Shown: positions 55,111 to 63,889 of the stretch, piece after piece
How positions within the stretch are numbered: position 1 is the stretch's first letter
Layout: the number at the start of each line of letters is the position of its first letter
NCBI RefSeq assembly: GCF_004016445.2
Contig: NZ_SADT02000008.1
Span: forward strand, 1-64,000
From: Mesorhizobium sp. M2E.F.Ca.ET.219.01.1.1
GTDB lineage: Bacteria > Pseudomonadota > Alphaproteobacteria > Rhizobiales > Rhizobiaceae
Length of the DNA stretch: 64,000 nucleotides
Reading direction: 5' to 3'
Notes under the pieces: generated by a model
What the model was told of the DNA's origin: nothing
Seen by the model: the letters and a program-made list of their open reading frames with translations, nothing else
The model's database searches: none
Position numbers and translations under genes: made by a program

Positions 55111-56382
55111 ATGACAAAAAACTGGCAGGGTTACATGGTGCGTGCGCTTCTGGCCGCAACGGTGTTTTCATACGCGGCGACAGCAAGCGTCGCGGAGGAA
55201 AAGAAGCTGGAGGTGCTGCATTTCTTCACGGCAGGCTCGGAGGCCGCGGCCATCGGCGTCATCAAGGATGCCTTCACTGCCAAGGGTTATGGCTGGGTCG
55301 ACCTGCCCGCGACGGGAACCGACACCCTCAACCAGGTACTGCGCTCTCGCGTTACGGCCGGCTCGCCGCCTAACGCAGTGCTGATGCACTCAAACGAGGT
55401 CAAGCAATGGGTGGACCAAGGCGCCCTCGTCGATCTGTCGCCAATCGCTACCAAGGGCAACTGGGACGAGGTGATGTCAAAGGGCCTCATTCCCCATCTG
55501 AAGCTCAACGGCTCATATTATGGCGTGCCGACCACCGTGGAGCGCACAAACTGGCTTTGGTACAACAAGAAGGTGTTCGACAAGCTCGGTCTCCAGCCAC
55601 CGACCACACTCGATGAGTTCCACGCGGTGGCCGACAAGCTCAAGGCTGCCGGCGTGATCCCGTTGGCGATCGGCGGCGTCAACTGGCAGGAGGCCACCCT
55701 CTTCGAAACGGTGCTGGTGGCTGTCGGCGGCCCCGACTTCTACCGCAAGGCGATCGTGGAGCAGAACGAAGAAGCGCTCAAAAGCGAAACAATGATCAAG
55801 GTCTTCGATGAATTCCGCAATATGAACAAGTATGTCGACCCGAACTATCCGGGCCGCGACTGGAACATCGCTGCCAAGATGGTGATGACTGGCGAGGCCG
55901 GCATGCAGGTCCTTGGCGACTACGTCAAAGGCGAGATGGTGCTGGCAAATCTAAAGCCGAACGTCGACTATGGCTGCGCGCCGCCTCCCGGCAACGCCCA
56001 GACCTATCTCAGCGTCTCCACCGCGTTCGTCTTCTTCAAAAGCAAGGACGCCTCCGTCGAGGCCGCGCAGGATGCGTTGGCCGAGACCACGTTCGATTCT
56101 ACGGTCCAATTGGGGTTCAATCTGAAGAAGGGAGCCACGCCGGCACGCACCGACGTCGACTCCGCCGCGCTCGATTTTTGCGCGCAGGCCTCTTACAAGG
56201 CCCAGGTGGATGCAGCCTCTCACGGCCAGGCATTCCCGGCCATCTCGCATTTCGAGGCGTGGAGCCCGGCCAAGAGCGGCATCTTCATGGACGTGGTATC
56301 GACCTTCTTCGAGCAGCCTTCGATGACCTCGAAGGCTGCAGTTGATCAGCTCGTGACCGGACTGAAGACGATCTCTGAATAA
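55111..56382 (+). CDS. CUT1 sugar ABC transporter, substrate-binding protein
   Basis: Family 1 solute-binding protein of 423 residues. ATG 55111 follows AGGGGA and gives a signal peptide ending ATASVAEE. The mature protein resembles the binding protein at 3953 (shared pattern GEAGMQVLGDYVKGEM versus GKAGMQVMGDWAKGEF). It leads a rightward operon with two permeases and a GMC oxidoreductase; the ATPase is in the divergent operon (48.9 kb). Transported compound unknown, expected to be sugar-like. Confidence 0.9.
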   Translation: MTKNWQGYMVRALLAATVFSYAATASVAEEKKLEVLHFFTAGSEAAAIGVIKDAFTAKGYGWVDLPATGTDTLNQVLRSRVTAGSPPNAVLMHSNEVKQWVDQGALVDLSPIATKGNWDEVMSKGLIPHLKLNGSYYGVPTTVERTNWLWYNKKVFDKLGLQPPTTLDEFHAVADKLKAAGVIPLAIGGVNWQEATLFETVLVAVGGPDFYRKAIVEQNEEALKSETMIKVFDEFRNMNKYVDPNYPGRDWNIAAKMVMTGEAGMQVLGDYVKGEMVLANLKPNVDYGCAPPPGNAQTYLSVSTAFVFFKSKDASVEAAQDALAETTFDSTVQLGFNLKKGATPARTDVDSAALDFCAQASYKAQVDAASHGQAFPAISHFEAWSPAKSGIFMDVVSTFFEQPSMTSKAAVDQLVTGLKTISE

Positions 56383-56404
56383 TCGACACGCTCCCAAGCG
56401 GTCG

Positions 56405-56441
56405 TGCCGCGGGTGGTCGCCTCACGGGGCCAGCCGCGGCA
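56405..56441 (+). terminator. Intercistronic hairpin after binding-protein gene
   Basis: TGCCGCGG and CCGCGGCA form an 8-bp stem with a 21-base loop, 22 bases after the binding-protein stop and before the first permease. Same placement as the hairpins at 5.2, 9.8, 30.3 and 36.6 kb. Confidence 0.45.
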
Positions 56442-56490
56442 TGGCCGTCGACCAGGGACAAAACTTCCTCATCCGTTGGCGGCAAAGCGA

Positions 56491-57435
56491 ATGGAAATGC
56501 TATCGCTGAAGTCCGAAATCTTGACGGTGCGTCCGTCTCTGGAGACCGGGCGTGTGCGGACTTTCGTCGGCAGATACACATCGCAAATCGCGCTTGCGCC
56601 TTCGGTCGCGATTGCCTCGATATTCGTCTACGGCTTCATGCTCTGGACAGCCTACATATCGTTCAGCGCTTCAGGGATGTTGCCGGACTATCATTGGGTC
56701 GGGCTGCGGCAGTACTACAATTTGTGGTCCAACCCGATCTGGGTGCAATCGGCGAAGAATATCGTCGTTTTCACATTTTTGTACATTCTGCTGACGACCG
56801 TGGTCGGTCTGTTTCTTGCCATACTTCTCGACCAGAAAATAAGGGCGGAAGGGGCCTTGCGGCTCATCTACCTCTACCCGATGGCACTTTCATTCGTCGT
56901 CACCGGAACGGCGTGGAAGTGGATCCTCAACCCCGGCCTTGGCATGGAACGTGTCTTGCGCAATTGGGGTTGGGAGGATTTTCGGTTTGACTGGCTGGTC
57001 AACCCGCGCTTTGCCCTCTACACCGTCGTGCTGGCGGGTGTCTGGCAGGCCTCCGGCTTCGTCATGGCTCTGTTCCTTGCTGGGTTGCGCGGCATTGACG
57101 AGGATCTGATAAAAGCCGCGCGACTTGATGGGGCAGGTGGCCCCTCGATCTATCGGCGCATAATCATCCCGCTTCTTGGCCCGACCTTCGTGACCGTTGC
57201 TGTGGTGCTGGTCCAGCAGGCGTTGCGAACCTTCGACCTTGTCGTCGCCCTGACCAACGGCGGCCCCGCCAACAGCACACAGGTGCCGGCGACCTTCATG
57301 TACAAGCAGACTTTCGAACGCTCGCAGCTTGGCGTCGGGGCGGCGAGTGCCGTCATGATCTTCATGACAATCCTGGCGATCGTCGTGCCCTATCTCTATA
57401 CCTCAACAAGGAAGGCCTCCGATGAGCACGCATGA
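56491..57435 (+). CDS. CUT1 sugar ABC transporter, permease 1
   Basis: MalF-type inner-membrane permease of about 314 residues. Six hydrophobic segments; YPMALSFVVTGTAWKWILNP is nearly identical to the segment in the permease at 5.3 kb. The EAA-type loop is KAARLDGAGGPSIYRRIIIP. The start is uncertain between ATG 56491 and ATG 56497; a longer upstream reading is not conserved. It overlaps permease 2 by 14 bases. Confidence 0.88.
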   Translation: MEMLSLKSEILTVRPSLETGRVRTFVGRYTSQIALAPSVAIASIFVYGFMLWTAYISFSASGMLPDYHWVGLRQYYNLWSNPIWVQSAKNIVVFTFLYILLTTVVGLFLAILLDQKIRAEGALRLIYLYPMALSFVVTGTAWKWILNPGLGMERVLRNWGWEDFRFDWLVNPRFALYTVVLAGVWQASGFVMALFLAGLRGIDEDLIKAARLDGAGGPSIYRRIIIPLLGPTFVTVAVVLVQQALRTFDLVVALTNGGPANSTQVPATFMYKQTFERSQLGVGAASAVMIFMTILAIVVPYLYTSTRKASDEHA

Positions 57436-58306
57436 AGTGGTGCTGGGGACCGGCCTGGCGCACAGGGTCACGCGGGTCGTCATCTATAGCGCGCTTCTGT
57501 TCATGGCCGTCATCTATGTCTTTCCCCTTCTCGTCGTGGTGCTGACTTCGCTGAAATCGCTGGAGGAATTGCGCGTCGGCACAATCATCGACTTACCCGC
57601 CGCCCCGACGATGCAGCCCTGGTACCAGGCCATGTTCACCGCCTGCATAGGAACAAGTTGCAACGGACTGGCACCATATTTCGTGAACTCGGTGATGATG
57701 GTCGTCCCGGCTGTCCTGCTGTCGACCCCGATCGGGGCGGTCAACGGCTTCGCCCTCACGCATTTCAAGTTCCCGGGCCACAATTGGGTCTTTGCGTTTC
57801 TCTTGTTCGGCGTCTTCATTCCGCTGCAGATCGTGCTCATCCCGTTGGCCTATGTGATGGGTTCGCTTGGTGTCGCCAACAGCGTCGTGGGTCTGATCCT
57901 GGTTCATGTGATCTATGGCATTGCCTTCACGACTTTGTTCTTTCGCAACTTCTTCGTCACAGTGCCGCACGAGATCGTCGATGCAGCCCGCATGGATGGC
58001 GCCAGGTTCCTGCAGATTTTCCGTCGCATCGTGCTTCCCATCGCAATCCCAACGGTGGTGGTGTCGGTCATCTGGCAATTCACCCACATCTGGAACGACT
58101 ATCTTTTGGCCACCACCTACACCTCCGGCCTGACATCGCCCGTGACCGTCGGGCTCTACAACATGGTGGCGTCAACCACCGGAACGAAAGAATACAACGT
58201 CAACATGGCCGCGGTGTTCTTGACAGCTCTGCCTACCCTTTTGGTCTATGTCTTTGCCGGACGTTATTTCCTGCGCGGGCTGGTCGCGGGATCAGTCAAG
58301 GGTTGA
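57422..58306 (+). CDS. CUT1 sugar ABC transporter, permease 2
   Basis: MalG-type inner-membrane permease of 294 residues, six hydrophobic segments, EAA-type loop DAARMDGARFLQIFRRIVLP. The two-cysteine periplasmic segment CIGTSCNGLAPYFVNSV corresponds to that of the permease at 6.2 kb. Translationally coupled to permease 1 by overlap; the GMC gene follows 67 bases downstream. Confidence 0.9.
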   Translation: MSTHEVVLGTGLAHRVTRVVIYSALLFMAVIYVFPLLVVVLTSLKSLEELRVGTIIDLPAAPTMQPWYQAMFTACIGTSCNGLAPYFVNSVMMVVPAVLLSTPIGAVNGFALTHFKFPGHNWVFAFLLFGVFIPLQIVLIPLAYVMGSLGVANSVVGLILVHVIYGIAFTTLFFRNFFVTVPHEIVDAARMDGARFLQIFRRIVLPIAIPTVVVSVIWQFTHIWNDYLLATTYTSGLTSPVTVGLYNMVASTTGTKEYNVNMAAVFLTALPTLLVYVFAGRYFLRGLVAGSVKG

Positions 58307-58373
58307 GCCGGGCCTGACCATCCGAGAACGACCATCGTGAACTTGAAGCCGCCGGACATTAGATCTGCTTGCC

Positions 58374-59984
58374 GTGAGAAATGTCGTGACTGGAATTTTT
58401 GATTTTATCATTGTCGGTGCGGGATCGGCCGGTTGTGTGCTGGCAAACCGATTGAGCGCCGATCCGGCAGTCAAGGTGCTGCTGCTGGAAGCCGGACCCA
58501 GGGACTGGAATCCCCTAATCCGTATACCGATTGGCGTGAACTATACGGTGGGCGGTCATCTGGATTGGCGGCTGACGAGCGAGCCGGAGCCAGGCGTCGA
58601 CAACCGGCGCATCAAGCTTCCACGCGGCAAGGTCCTCGGTGGATCGTCGGCGATCAACGGCATGATCTTTGTCCGGGGACATGCCGAGGACTTCAATGAC
58701 TGGCAGCGGGCAGGCGCCACGGGCTGGGACTGGAATGGTGTCCTGCCCTACTTCAAACGCATGGAGACCTGGCAGGGGCCGGCCTCCCAGGATCGAGGCT
58801 CATTTGGGCCGATAACCGTCAGCTACGGCAACTACCGCACGCCTTTGTTCGAAGCCTTCCTCGAGGCCGGGCGGCAAATGGGCATGCCGGTTGTCGAGGA
58901 CTACAACGCCGGAAACCCCGAAGGCTTCGACTGGGTCCAGTACAACATCGACAAGAAGCGCGGCGTTCGCTGTTCGGCCGCGCAAGGCTATTTGCAGCCG
59001 ATCCGCCACCGCAAGAACCTGACGGTGGCCACGAATGCCCATGTCACCGGCCTCCTTCTGCAAGGACCGCGCTGTACTGGCGTGCGCTACACCATCAAGG
59101 GCGTCGAGCACTCGGCTGCCGCCGCCGAGACGATACTGTCTGCCGGTGCCTATATGTCTCCCCATCTCCTGATGCTGGCGGGAATCGGCCCCGCCGAACA
59201 GTTGCGCGCTGCCGGCGTCGACCCGATCCTGGACCTTCCAGGCGTGGGCGAGAACCTTCAGGACCACTGCGGCAGTCTTGTGCAGTTCGCCTGCACCAAG
59301 CCCCTGACCTACTACTCGTTGAAGCACCCTGTCCGTGGCCTCAAGGCGGCTGCCGAATATGCTTTCAGGCGGACGGGCCCGATAGCCGTCTTCCCGATGT
59401 CGGTTCAGGCGTTCCTGCGCAGCAACCCTGCCGAGGAGCGACCCAACCTGCAGGTCCAATTTTATCCCGTGAGCCGCGACCTGAAATCTCCCAAGGGCGA
59501 GATCGCGACATTTAATGCCTACACGCTGCAGTTTGGCCTTATGCGGCCGAAGTCGCGGGGCCGGCTCCTGCTGCAATCAAGCGACCCCTTCACCGCGCCC
59601 AGGATCCAGCACAACCTTCTTACCGATCCGGCTGACATCCAGGTCCTGACCGAAGGTCTGCGGCTGGCGCGTGAAATCAATGCCCAGGAAGCCTTCCGCG
59701 CCTTCACCGGTGAAGAGCTTGACCCGGGCCGGCACATCCAAAGCGACCGCGATATCCAGGCCTATAATCGCCGCAACCTGTTGAACGAGTATCACCCATC
59801 CGGCACCTGCAGAATGGGAACCGATGACATGGCGGTCGTCGACCCCGAATTGCGCGTGCGCGGCATAGCGGGCCTGAGAGTGGCGGATGCCTCGGTGATG
59901 CCCGTGGTGACCTCAGGAAATACCAACGCTCCAGCGATGATGATTGGAGAAAAGGCTGCGGCAATGGTTATAGGCGAGGATTAA
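58374..59984 (+). CDS. GMC oxidoreductase, choline/alcohol dehydrogenase-like
   Basis: FAD-dependent GMC enzyme of 536 residues: FAD motif GAGSAGCVLANRLSADP, LPRGKVLGGSSAINGMIFVR near residue 80, and C-terminal YHPSGTCRMG with histidine and TSGNTNAPAMMIGEKAA with asparagine. The start is uncertain between GTG 58374 and GTG 58386; no strong ribosome site is visible. Fourth gene of the rightward operon, so it likely performs the first oxidation of the imported compound on an alcohol or sugar hydroxyl. Confidence 0.88.
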   Translation: MRNVVTGIFDFIIVGAGSAGCVLANRLSADPAVKVLLLEAGPRDWNPLIRIPIGVNYTVGGHLDWRLTSEPEPGVDNRRIKLPRGKVLGGSSAINGMIFVRGHAEDFNDWQRAGATGWDWNGVLPYFKRMETWQGPASQDRGSFGPITVSYGNYRTPLFEAFLEAGRQMGMPVVEDYNAGNPEGFDWVQYNIDKKRGVRCSAAQGYLQPIRHRKNLTVATNAHVTGLLLQGPRCTGVRYTIKGVEHSAAAAETILSAGAYMSPHLLMLAGIGPAEQLRAAGVDPILDLPGVGENLQDHCGSLVQFACTKPLTYYSLKHPVRGLKAAAEYAFRRTGPIAVFPMSVQAFLRSNPAEERPNLQVQFYPVSRDLKSPKGEIATFNAYTLQFGLMRPKSRGRLLLQSSDPFTAPRIQHNLLTDPADIQVLTEGLRLAREINAQEAFRAFTGEELDPGRHIQSDRDIQAYNRRNLLNEYHPSGTCRMGTDDMAVVDPELRVRGIAGLRVADASVMPVVTSGNTNAPAMMIGEKAAAMVIGED

Positions 59985-60165
59985 CTGCATGCGATTTGCG
60001 CCGGGACCGGCCGCCTGGAAGAACCTGAGGCAGTAAGCCGAAAAGGCTTCAAGACATTGGAATATATAAGGAAGATCGTGGCCGATACGGCTGCGTTCGA
60101 TGCCGGTTTGCGCCGCGTGTGTACAAACCACGTGCATACAACACAAAGGTTTGAGGATTGGACCC

Positions 60166-60642
60166 ATGGATGAAATTCGAGACCAGATCAAGGACCTTCA
60201 AAGAGAGACGGAGAGGCATGCTTTCTCGGCGTTCAGCCCGGCCGACGCGCTGGGCATTGGCAAGACGTTGCTTGGTCTGGCGGAGGAGGAGGGGCTGCGC
60301 GTTGCGATCGGCGTCGACCTCGGGGAACAGGTGATCTTTCGCGCGGCGCTGCCTGGCACCAGCGCTGACTATCAGCATTGGATTGAAAGGAAATTCGCCG
60401 CGGTAAGACGTTTTGCCAAGGCTTCCATGCAGCTTGAGCTGCAAGCCAGGCTGGAGCCCGATTTCGCCACCGAACGCGCGCTCGATCCCAGCCGCTACGT
60501 GCTGTGCGGAGGCGCGGTGCCGATCTGCGTGGGGACCGCCATGGTCGGTGCCATTGGCTGTGCCGGCCTTGCTTCCATCGACGACCACCGGCTGGTCGTT
60601 CGTGCCATCGAAACGTATCGAAAGGCCATTGACGGAAGCTGA
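60166..60642 (+). CDS. UPF0303/heme-degrading-domain (HbpS/GlcG-like) protein
   Basis: Small soluble protein of 158 residues in the UPF0303 branch of the HbpS/GlcG superfamily: VAIGVDLGEQVIFRAALPGT and HWIERKFAAVRRFAKAS are characteristic. Function of the family is poorly known; some relatives bind heme, others accompany catabolic enzymes. ATG 60166 has GAGGA upstream; longer readings are not conserved. A degenerate inverted repeat TGTGTACA-7-TGCATACA at 60111-60133 precedes it, the right arm of which matches the operator-like palindrome. Confidence 0.82.
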   Translation: MDEIRDQIKDLQRETERHAFSAFSPADALGIGKTLLGLAEEEGLRVAIGVDLGEQVIFRAALPGTSADYQHWIERKFAAVRRFAKASMQLELQARLEPDFATERALDPSRYVLCGGAVPICVGTAMVGAIGCAGLASIDDHRLVVRAIETYRKAIDGS

Positions 60643-60649
60643 GCAGAAC

Positions 60650-60664
60650 TGCATACTGCATGCA
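60650..60664. promoter_or_regulatory. Operator-like palindrome, copy D
   Basis: TGCATACTGCATGCA: perfect arms TGCAT and ATGCA; 13 of 15 positions match copy A. It lies 37 bases before the monooxygenase ATG at 60702 and 5 bases after the UPF0303 stop, so it would control an internal promoter for the downstream genes. Confidence 0.65.
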
Positions 60665-60701
60665 GTACAAAATTCCGGCCGGCAAGAAGGAAAGGGATGG
60701 G

Positions 60702-61961
60702 ATGTATCCGTTCAAGACAAGCCCCGAGGACGCCCAATGGATCGAAAAGGCCAGAGCCCTCAAGGAGGTCTTTGCCGGACGCGCAAGGCAGGTCGACGCG
60801 GCCGGCGGCTGGCCGCATGAGAACTGGCAAGACATCATCGACGGCGGCTTCCTGAAGCTTGGCGTGCCGAAGGAATATGGAGGGTACGCCAACCAGGATG
60901 CTGGCTTCAGCAATCTGTGCCACGCCGTGGTCGAGATATTCGCCTCGGCCTGCGGCAGCACCGGCTGGATCATCCAGAACCAGTATCACTGCTTTGGACT
61001 GGTCGCCGGGCTCGGCAATGAGGAGCAGAAGCGGCGCATCTTCACTGATGTGGCACAAAACGGAGCGGGCGTGGCGTCGGTCGGTAGCGAGGTCCAGCCG
61101 GGTCGCTCACAAGTGGTGCCGCACAAGGATGGCAAGATCTCGTTCGCTTCGGATTTGACGCCCACCGAGGGCGGTTTCCTCGCGAACGGCTTCAAGGGTT
61201 TCACCAGCGGTGGCGCGGCGTCGAAATACCTGCTGTTTTGGGCATTGGCCCCCGGGACCGATGACCCCGATGTTGGTGCGAGCGTCTTCGTCATCGAGTT
61301 GCCTAACCCCGGGGTCGAGTTCGTCTCCGGTTGGGAAGAGGCCATCGGCATCCGCGCATCGCTGTCGGGCGGTGCCAAGTTCACCAACGTCTTCATTCCG
61401 TGGAAGAACGTTCTTGGCGAGCCGGGGGATTTCAACCAGAGCCATCCCTACACCTTCGAGCTTGCCTATGCGGCGCATTCGCTTGGTTCGGCGCAAGGCA
61501 TCTACGAGGAAGTGCGCGATGCGGTCGCGGCGCGACCGTTCCTTCAGCAAGACGACGTCAACATGTACTCGCTCGGCGAGATGGCCTCCGCGATCGCAGC
61601 GACGCGTTCACAACTGTGGTACGCGCAATATCTCTACGACCAGAAGATGTGGGGCGAAGCCTCGCACGCCACTCTCATGGGCCTGCATATGGCCAAGACG
61701 ACTGTTGCGATGGTCTCGACCAAGGCCTTCGAGATCGTCGGCACGAGGGCGGTGTTCCGGTGGAGCTCCATCCCGCGGCTGATGCGCGATGCACGCGTCG
61801 CCACGCTGCATACGCGTGAAAGCATGATCATGAAGACGGTCGCCAAGACCGAACTGTCGCGGGACTATCACCCCAAGGCGAAATATGGTCGTCGGCTCCC
61901 CGAGACCGAGCGCAAGACCTGGGCCGATCTGGGCTTCCATTTCAACCGGGATGCAGCATGA
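60702..61961 (+). CDS. Acyl-CoA-dehydrogenase-fold flavin-dependent monooxygenase
   Basis: Protein of 419 residues with the acyl-CoA dehydrogenase fold, resembling group D two-component monooxygenases (HsaA/DszC-like): GGFLKLGVPKEYGGYANQDA, ACGSTGWIIQNQYHCFGLVA and a C-terminal helical domain with RDARVATLHTRESMI. True acyl-CoA dehydrogenases are usually shorter (about 380) and have a catalytic glutamate not obvious here. ATG 60702 follows AAGGAAAGGG; an earlier in-frame ATG (60660) lies within operator copy D. It would need reduced flavin, possibly from the reductase at 41.6 kb. It overlaps the next gene by four bases. Confidence 0.82.
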   Translation: MYPFKTSPEDAQWIEKARALKEVFAGRARQVDAAGGWPHENWQDIIDGGFLKLGVPKEYGGYANQDAGFSNLCHAVVEIFASACGSTGWIIQNQYHCFGLVAGLGNEEQKRRIFTDVAQNGAGVASVGSEVQPGRSQVVPHKDGKISFASDLTPTEGGFLANGFKGFTSGGAASKYLLFWALAPGTDDPDVGASVFVIELPNPGVEFVSGWEEAIGIRASLSGGAKFTNVFIPWKNVLGEPGDFNQSHPYTFELAYAAHSLGSAQGIYEEVRDAVAARPFLQQDDVNMYSLGEMASAIAATRSQLWYAQYLYDQKMWGEASHATLMGLHMAKTTVAMVSTKAFEIVGTRAVFRWSSIPRLMRDARVATLHTRESMIMKTVAKTELSRDYHPKAKYGRRLPETERKTWADLGFHFNRDAA

Positions 61962-63109
61962 CGGGCGGTACCGCCAAGGCCGATAGCCCGCTGGCCGTGC
62001 TGCCTTTCGACCGGGCGGAATTGAAGCGACGGGTCAGCCGTGTTCTTGCGGAGATGGCTGATCGCGGCGCCGACCTGTTGCTCGTCGATCAGATCGACAG
62101 TCTGGCTTACCTGACGGGCTACGCCCACTCCGGTGCCCGCTACCAGGGTGCGCTGATCTCACCCTTAGGTGATGTGACCCTGCTGATCCGCTCGGCCGAT
62201 CAGTTCGGGGCCCAGCGACAGGCCACGGTGGATGCGTTTGTCACCTTTGACGATCACAAAGACGAGATCGCGCTCCTGGCGGGCCTCATCCGCGACAGCG
62301 GCGCGAAAACGCTGGCCATCGAGACGGACAGCCATTTCCTCACCATCGAGCGATATGAGCGTCTCCAGACAGAAAATCCCGGACTGAAATTCATCGATTT
62401 CGGCAAGGTGATTTGGGAACACCGTTTGATCAAGTCGCCGGCCGAGATCGAGGCGTTGCGCCGCGCCTGCGCGATAGCCGACGCCGCGATCCAGGCCGGA
62501 ACCGACGCAATTGCCGTGGGCCGTTCAGAACGCGAACCCGCCATCGCAACATACCGCAAGGCAATCAGCCTGGGAGCCGACAACGGTCGCGTCGCCGTGT
62601 TCGGATACGGCAGCACAGTCGCCAACATGCACGGCCGGCTGGGCGAGCGGATCATGCAGACGGGCGAGCTTTATTTCATTGAGGCTGTTCCGCAGGTTTA
62701 CGGCTATTCGGGACGCATTGCCCGGCCGATGGCTGTTGGACATGTCTCTGATCGTCAGCGCGCGATTGCGCAGCGTGTCGTCGAGATCCAGGATGAGTTC
62801 ATCGCCGCCATGGTTCCCGGCGCGATTTCGGGCGAGATTGACCGCGTAGCCCGCGAGACCATGCTTCGCGAAGGCCTGAAGAAGACCTACCCACAGGTCT
62901 CGGCTTACACGCTCGGCTATCACGCCGTGCCTCGCACGTCCGATCATACCCGCATCTTCATGCCCAACGAGACGTGGGCACTCGAGCCGAACATGGTTTT
63001 CCACGTCATCCATTATTGCGAGGGCATGCCCTTCAGCGAAACGGTTCTGGTCACGCAAAACGGGCCGGTCCGTCTCACTCAGACCGCCAGGGAGATTGCC
63101 GTCAGATGA
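61958..63109 (+). CDS. M24 (creatinase/aminopeptidase fold) protein, metal ligands missing, copy 2
   Basis: Pita-bread-fold protein of 383 residues, paralogue of the one at 52.1 kb (shared LLVDQIDxLAYL and VIWEHRLIKSPAE). The segment expected to hold two metal-binding aspartates reads YFIEAVPQVYGYSGRIARP, so they are absent; GYHAVPRTSDHTR keeps a histidine that copy 1 lacks. A metal-free C-N hydrolase like creatinase is the best guess. It overlaps the monooxygenase upstream and the SDR downstream by four bases each, so the three products are made together. Confidence 0.88.
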   Translation: MTGGTAKADSPLAVLPFDRAELKRRVSRVLAEMADRGADLLLVDQIDSLAYLTGYAHSGARYQGALISPLGDVTLLIRSADQFGAQRQATVDAFVTFDDHKDEIALLAGLIRDSGAKTLAIETDSHFLTIERYERLQTENPGLKFIDFGKVIWEHRLIKSPAEIEALRRACAIADAAIQAGTDAIAVGRSEREPAIATYRKAISLGADNGRVAVFGYGSTVANMHGRLGERIMQTGELYFIEAVPQVYGYSGRIARPMAVGHVSDRQRAIAQRVVEIQDEFIAAMVPGAISGEIDRVARETMLREGLKKTYPQVSAYTLGYHAVPRTSDHTRIFMPNETWALEPNMVFHVIHYCEGMPFSETVLVTQNGPVRLTQTAREIAVR

Positions 63110-63855
63110 GCCAAGTCGGACAGCGTGTTCTGGTCGTCGGTGGTTCCAGCGGTATGGGCGAGGCTGGCGTGCGGGCTCTCGCCGCCTCCGGCGCGCGCGT
63201 AGTCATGGCCGACAGGAAAAAAGCGCCTGGCGACCTGGGCGCCGAGCGGGTTCTCGAAATCGACATCGGCGACGACGCCCTTATTGCCTCTGTGGTGAGC
63301 GAGGCGGGCGAAATCCTCGGCGGCCTGGATGCTGTCTGGAACAATGCCGGTGTTTGCCATGTCGGCACGCTCGAAAGCATGGAATTGGACGACTTCGATC
63401 TCAGCTTCGCGCTGAACGTTCGCGCCAATGCTGTGCTGGCACGTACTGCGCTTCCGCTGCTGCGTCAGGCCGGAGGCGGCAGCTTGCTTTTCACGGCATC
63501 GGCAGCGTCGATCATGGTCGCCAAGGGTTCGTTGCCATACATCGCCTCGAAGTCGGCATTGCTGACGATGACCCGGCAACTCGCGCTGGAATATGCCGGC
63601 GACAACATCCGCGTGAACGCTCTTTGCCCTGGTTGGGTGGACACGCCCTTCAACGCACCTGCCTGGGAGATGTTTGGCGGAAGGGAATCCTTCCTCCACA
63701 AGGTGCCGGAGCTTGTACCGCTGCATCGCATGGGAACCGTCGAGGAATTCGGCGCCATCGTCCGCTTCATCCTCTCGGCCGATGCACGCTTCATGACCGG
63801 CCAGGCGGTTGTGGTCGACGGCGGGGAGTCTTTGATAAAGGGCCCGACCCGCTGA
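63106..63855 (+). CDS. Short-chain dehydrogenase/reductase
   Basis: Classical SDR of 249 residues: NAD(P) motif VGGSSGMGEAG, NNAG at about residue 84, serine in FTASAAS, tyrosine-lysine in YIASK, and PGWVDTPF. ATG 63106 overlaps the M24 stop (ATGA), with AGGGAG upstream. It likely oxidises or reduces an intermediate from the monooxygenase/M24 steps. Confidence 0.9.
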   Translation: MSQVGQRVLVVGGSSGMGEAGVRALAASGARVVMADRKKAPGDLGAERVLEIDIGDDALIASVVSEAGEILGGLDAVWNNAGVCHVGTLESMELDDFDLSFALNVRANAVLARTALPLLRQAGGGSLLFTASAASIMVAKGSLPYIASKSALLTMTRQLALEYAGDNIRVNALCPGWVDTPFNAPAWEMFGGRESFLHKVPELVPLHRMGTVEEFGAIVRFILSADARFMTGQAVVVDGGESLIKGPTR

Positions 63856-63889
63856 TGGGTGATGGCCGGCCACACATGTAGGAACAGCC

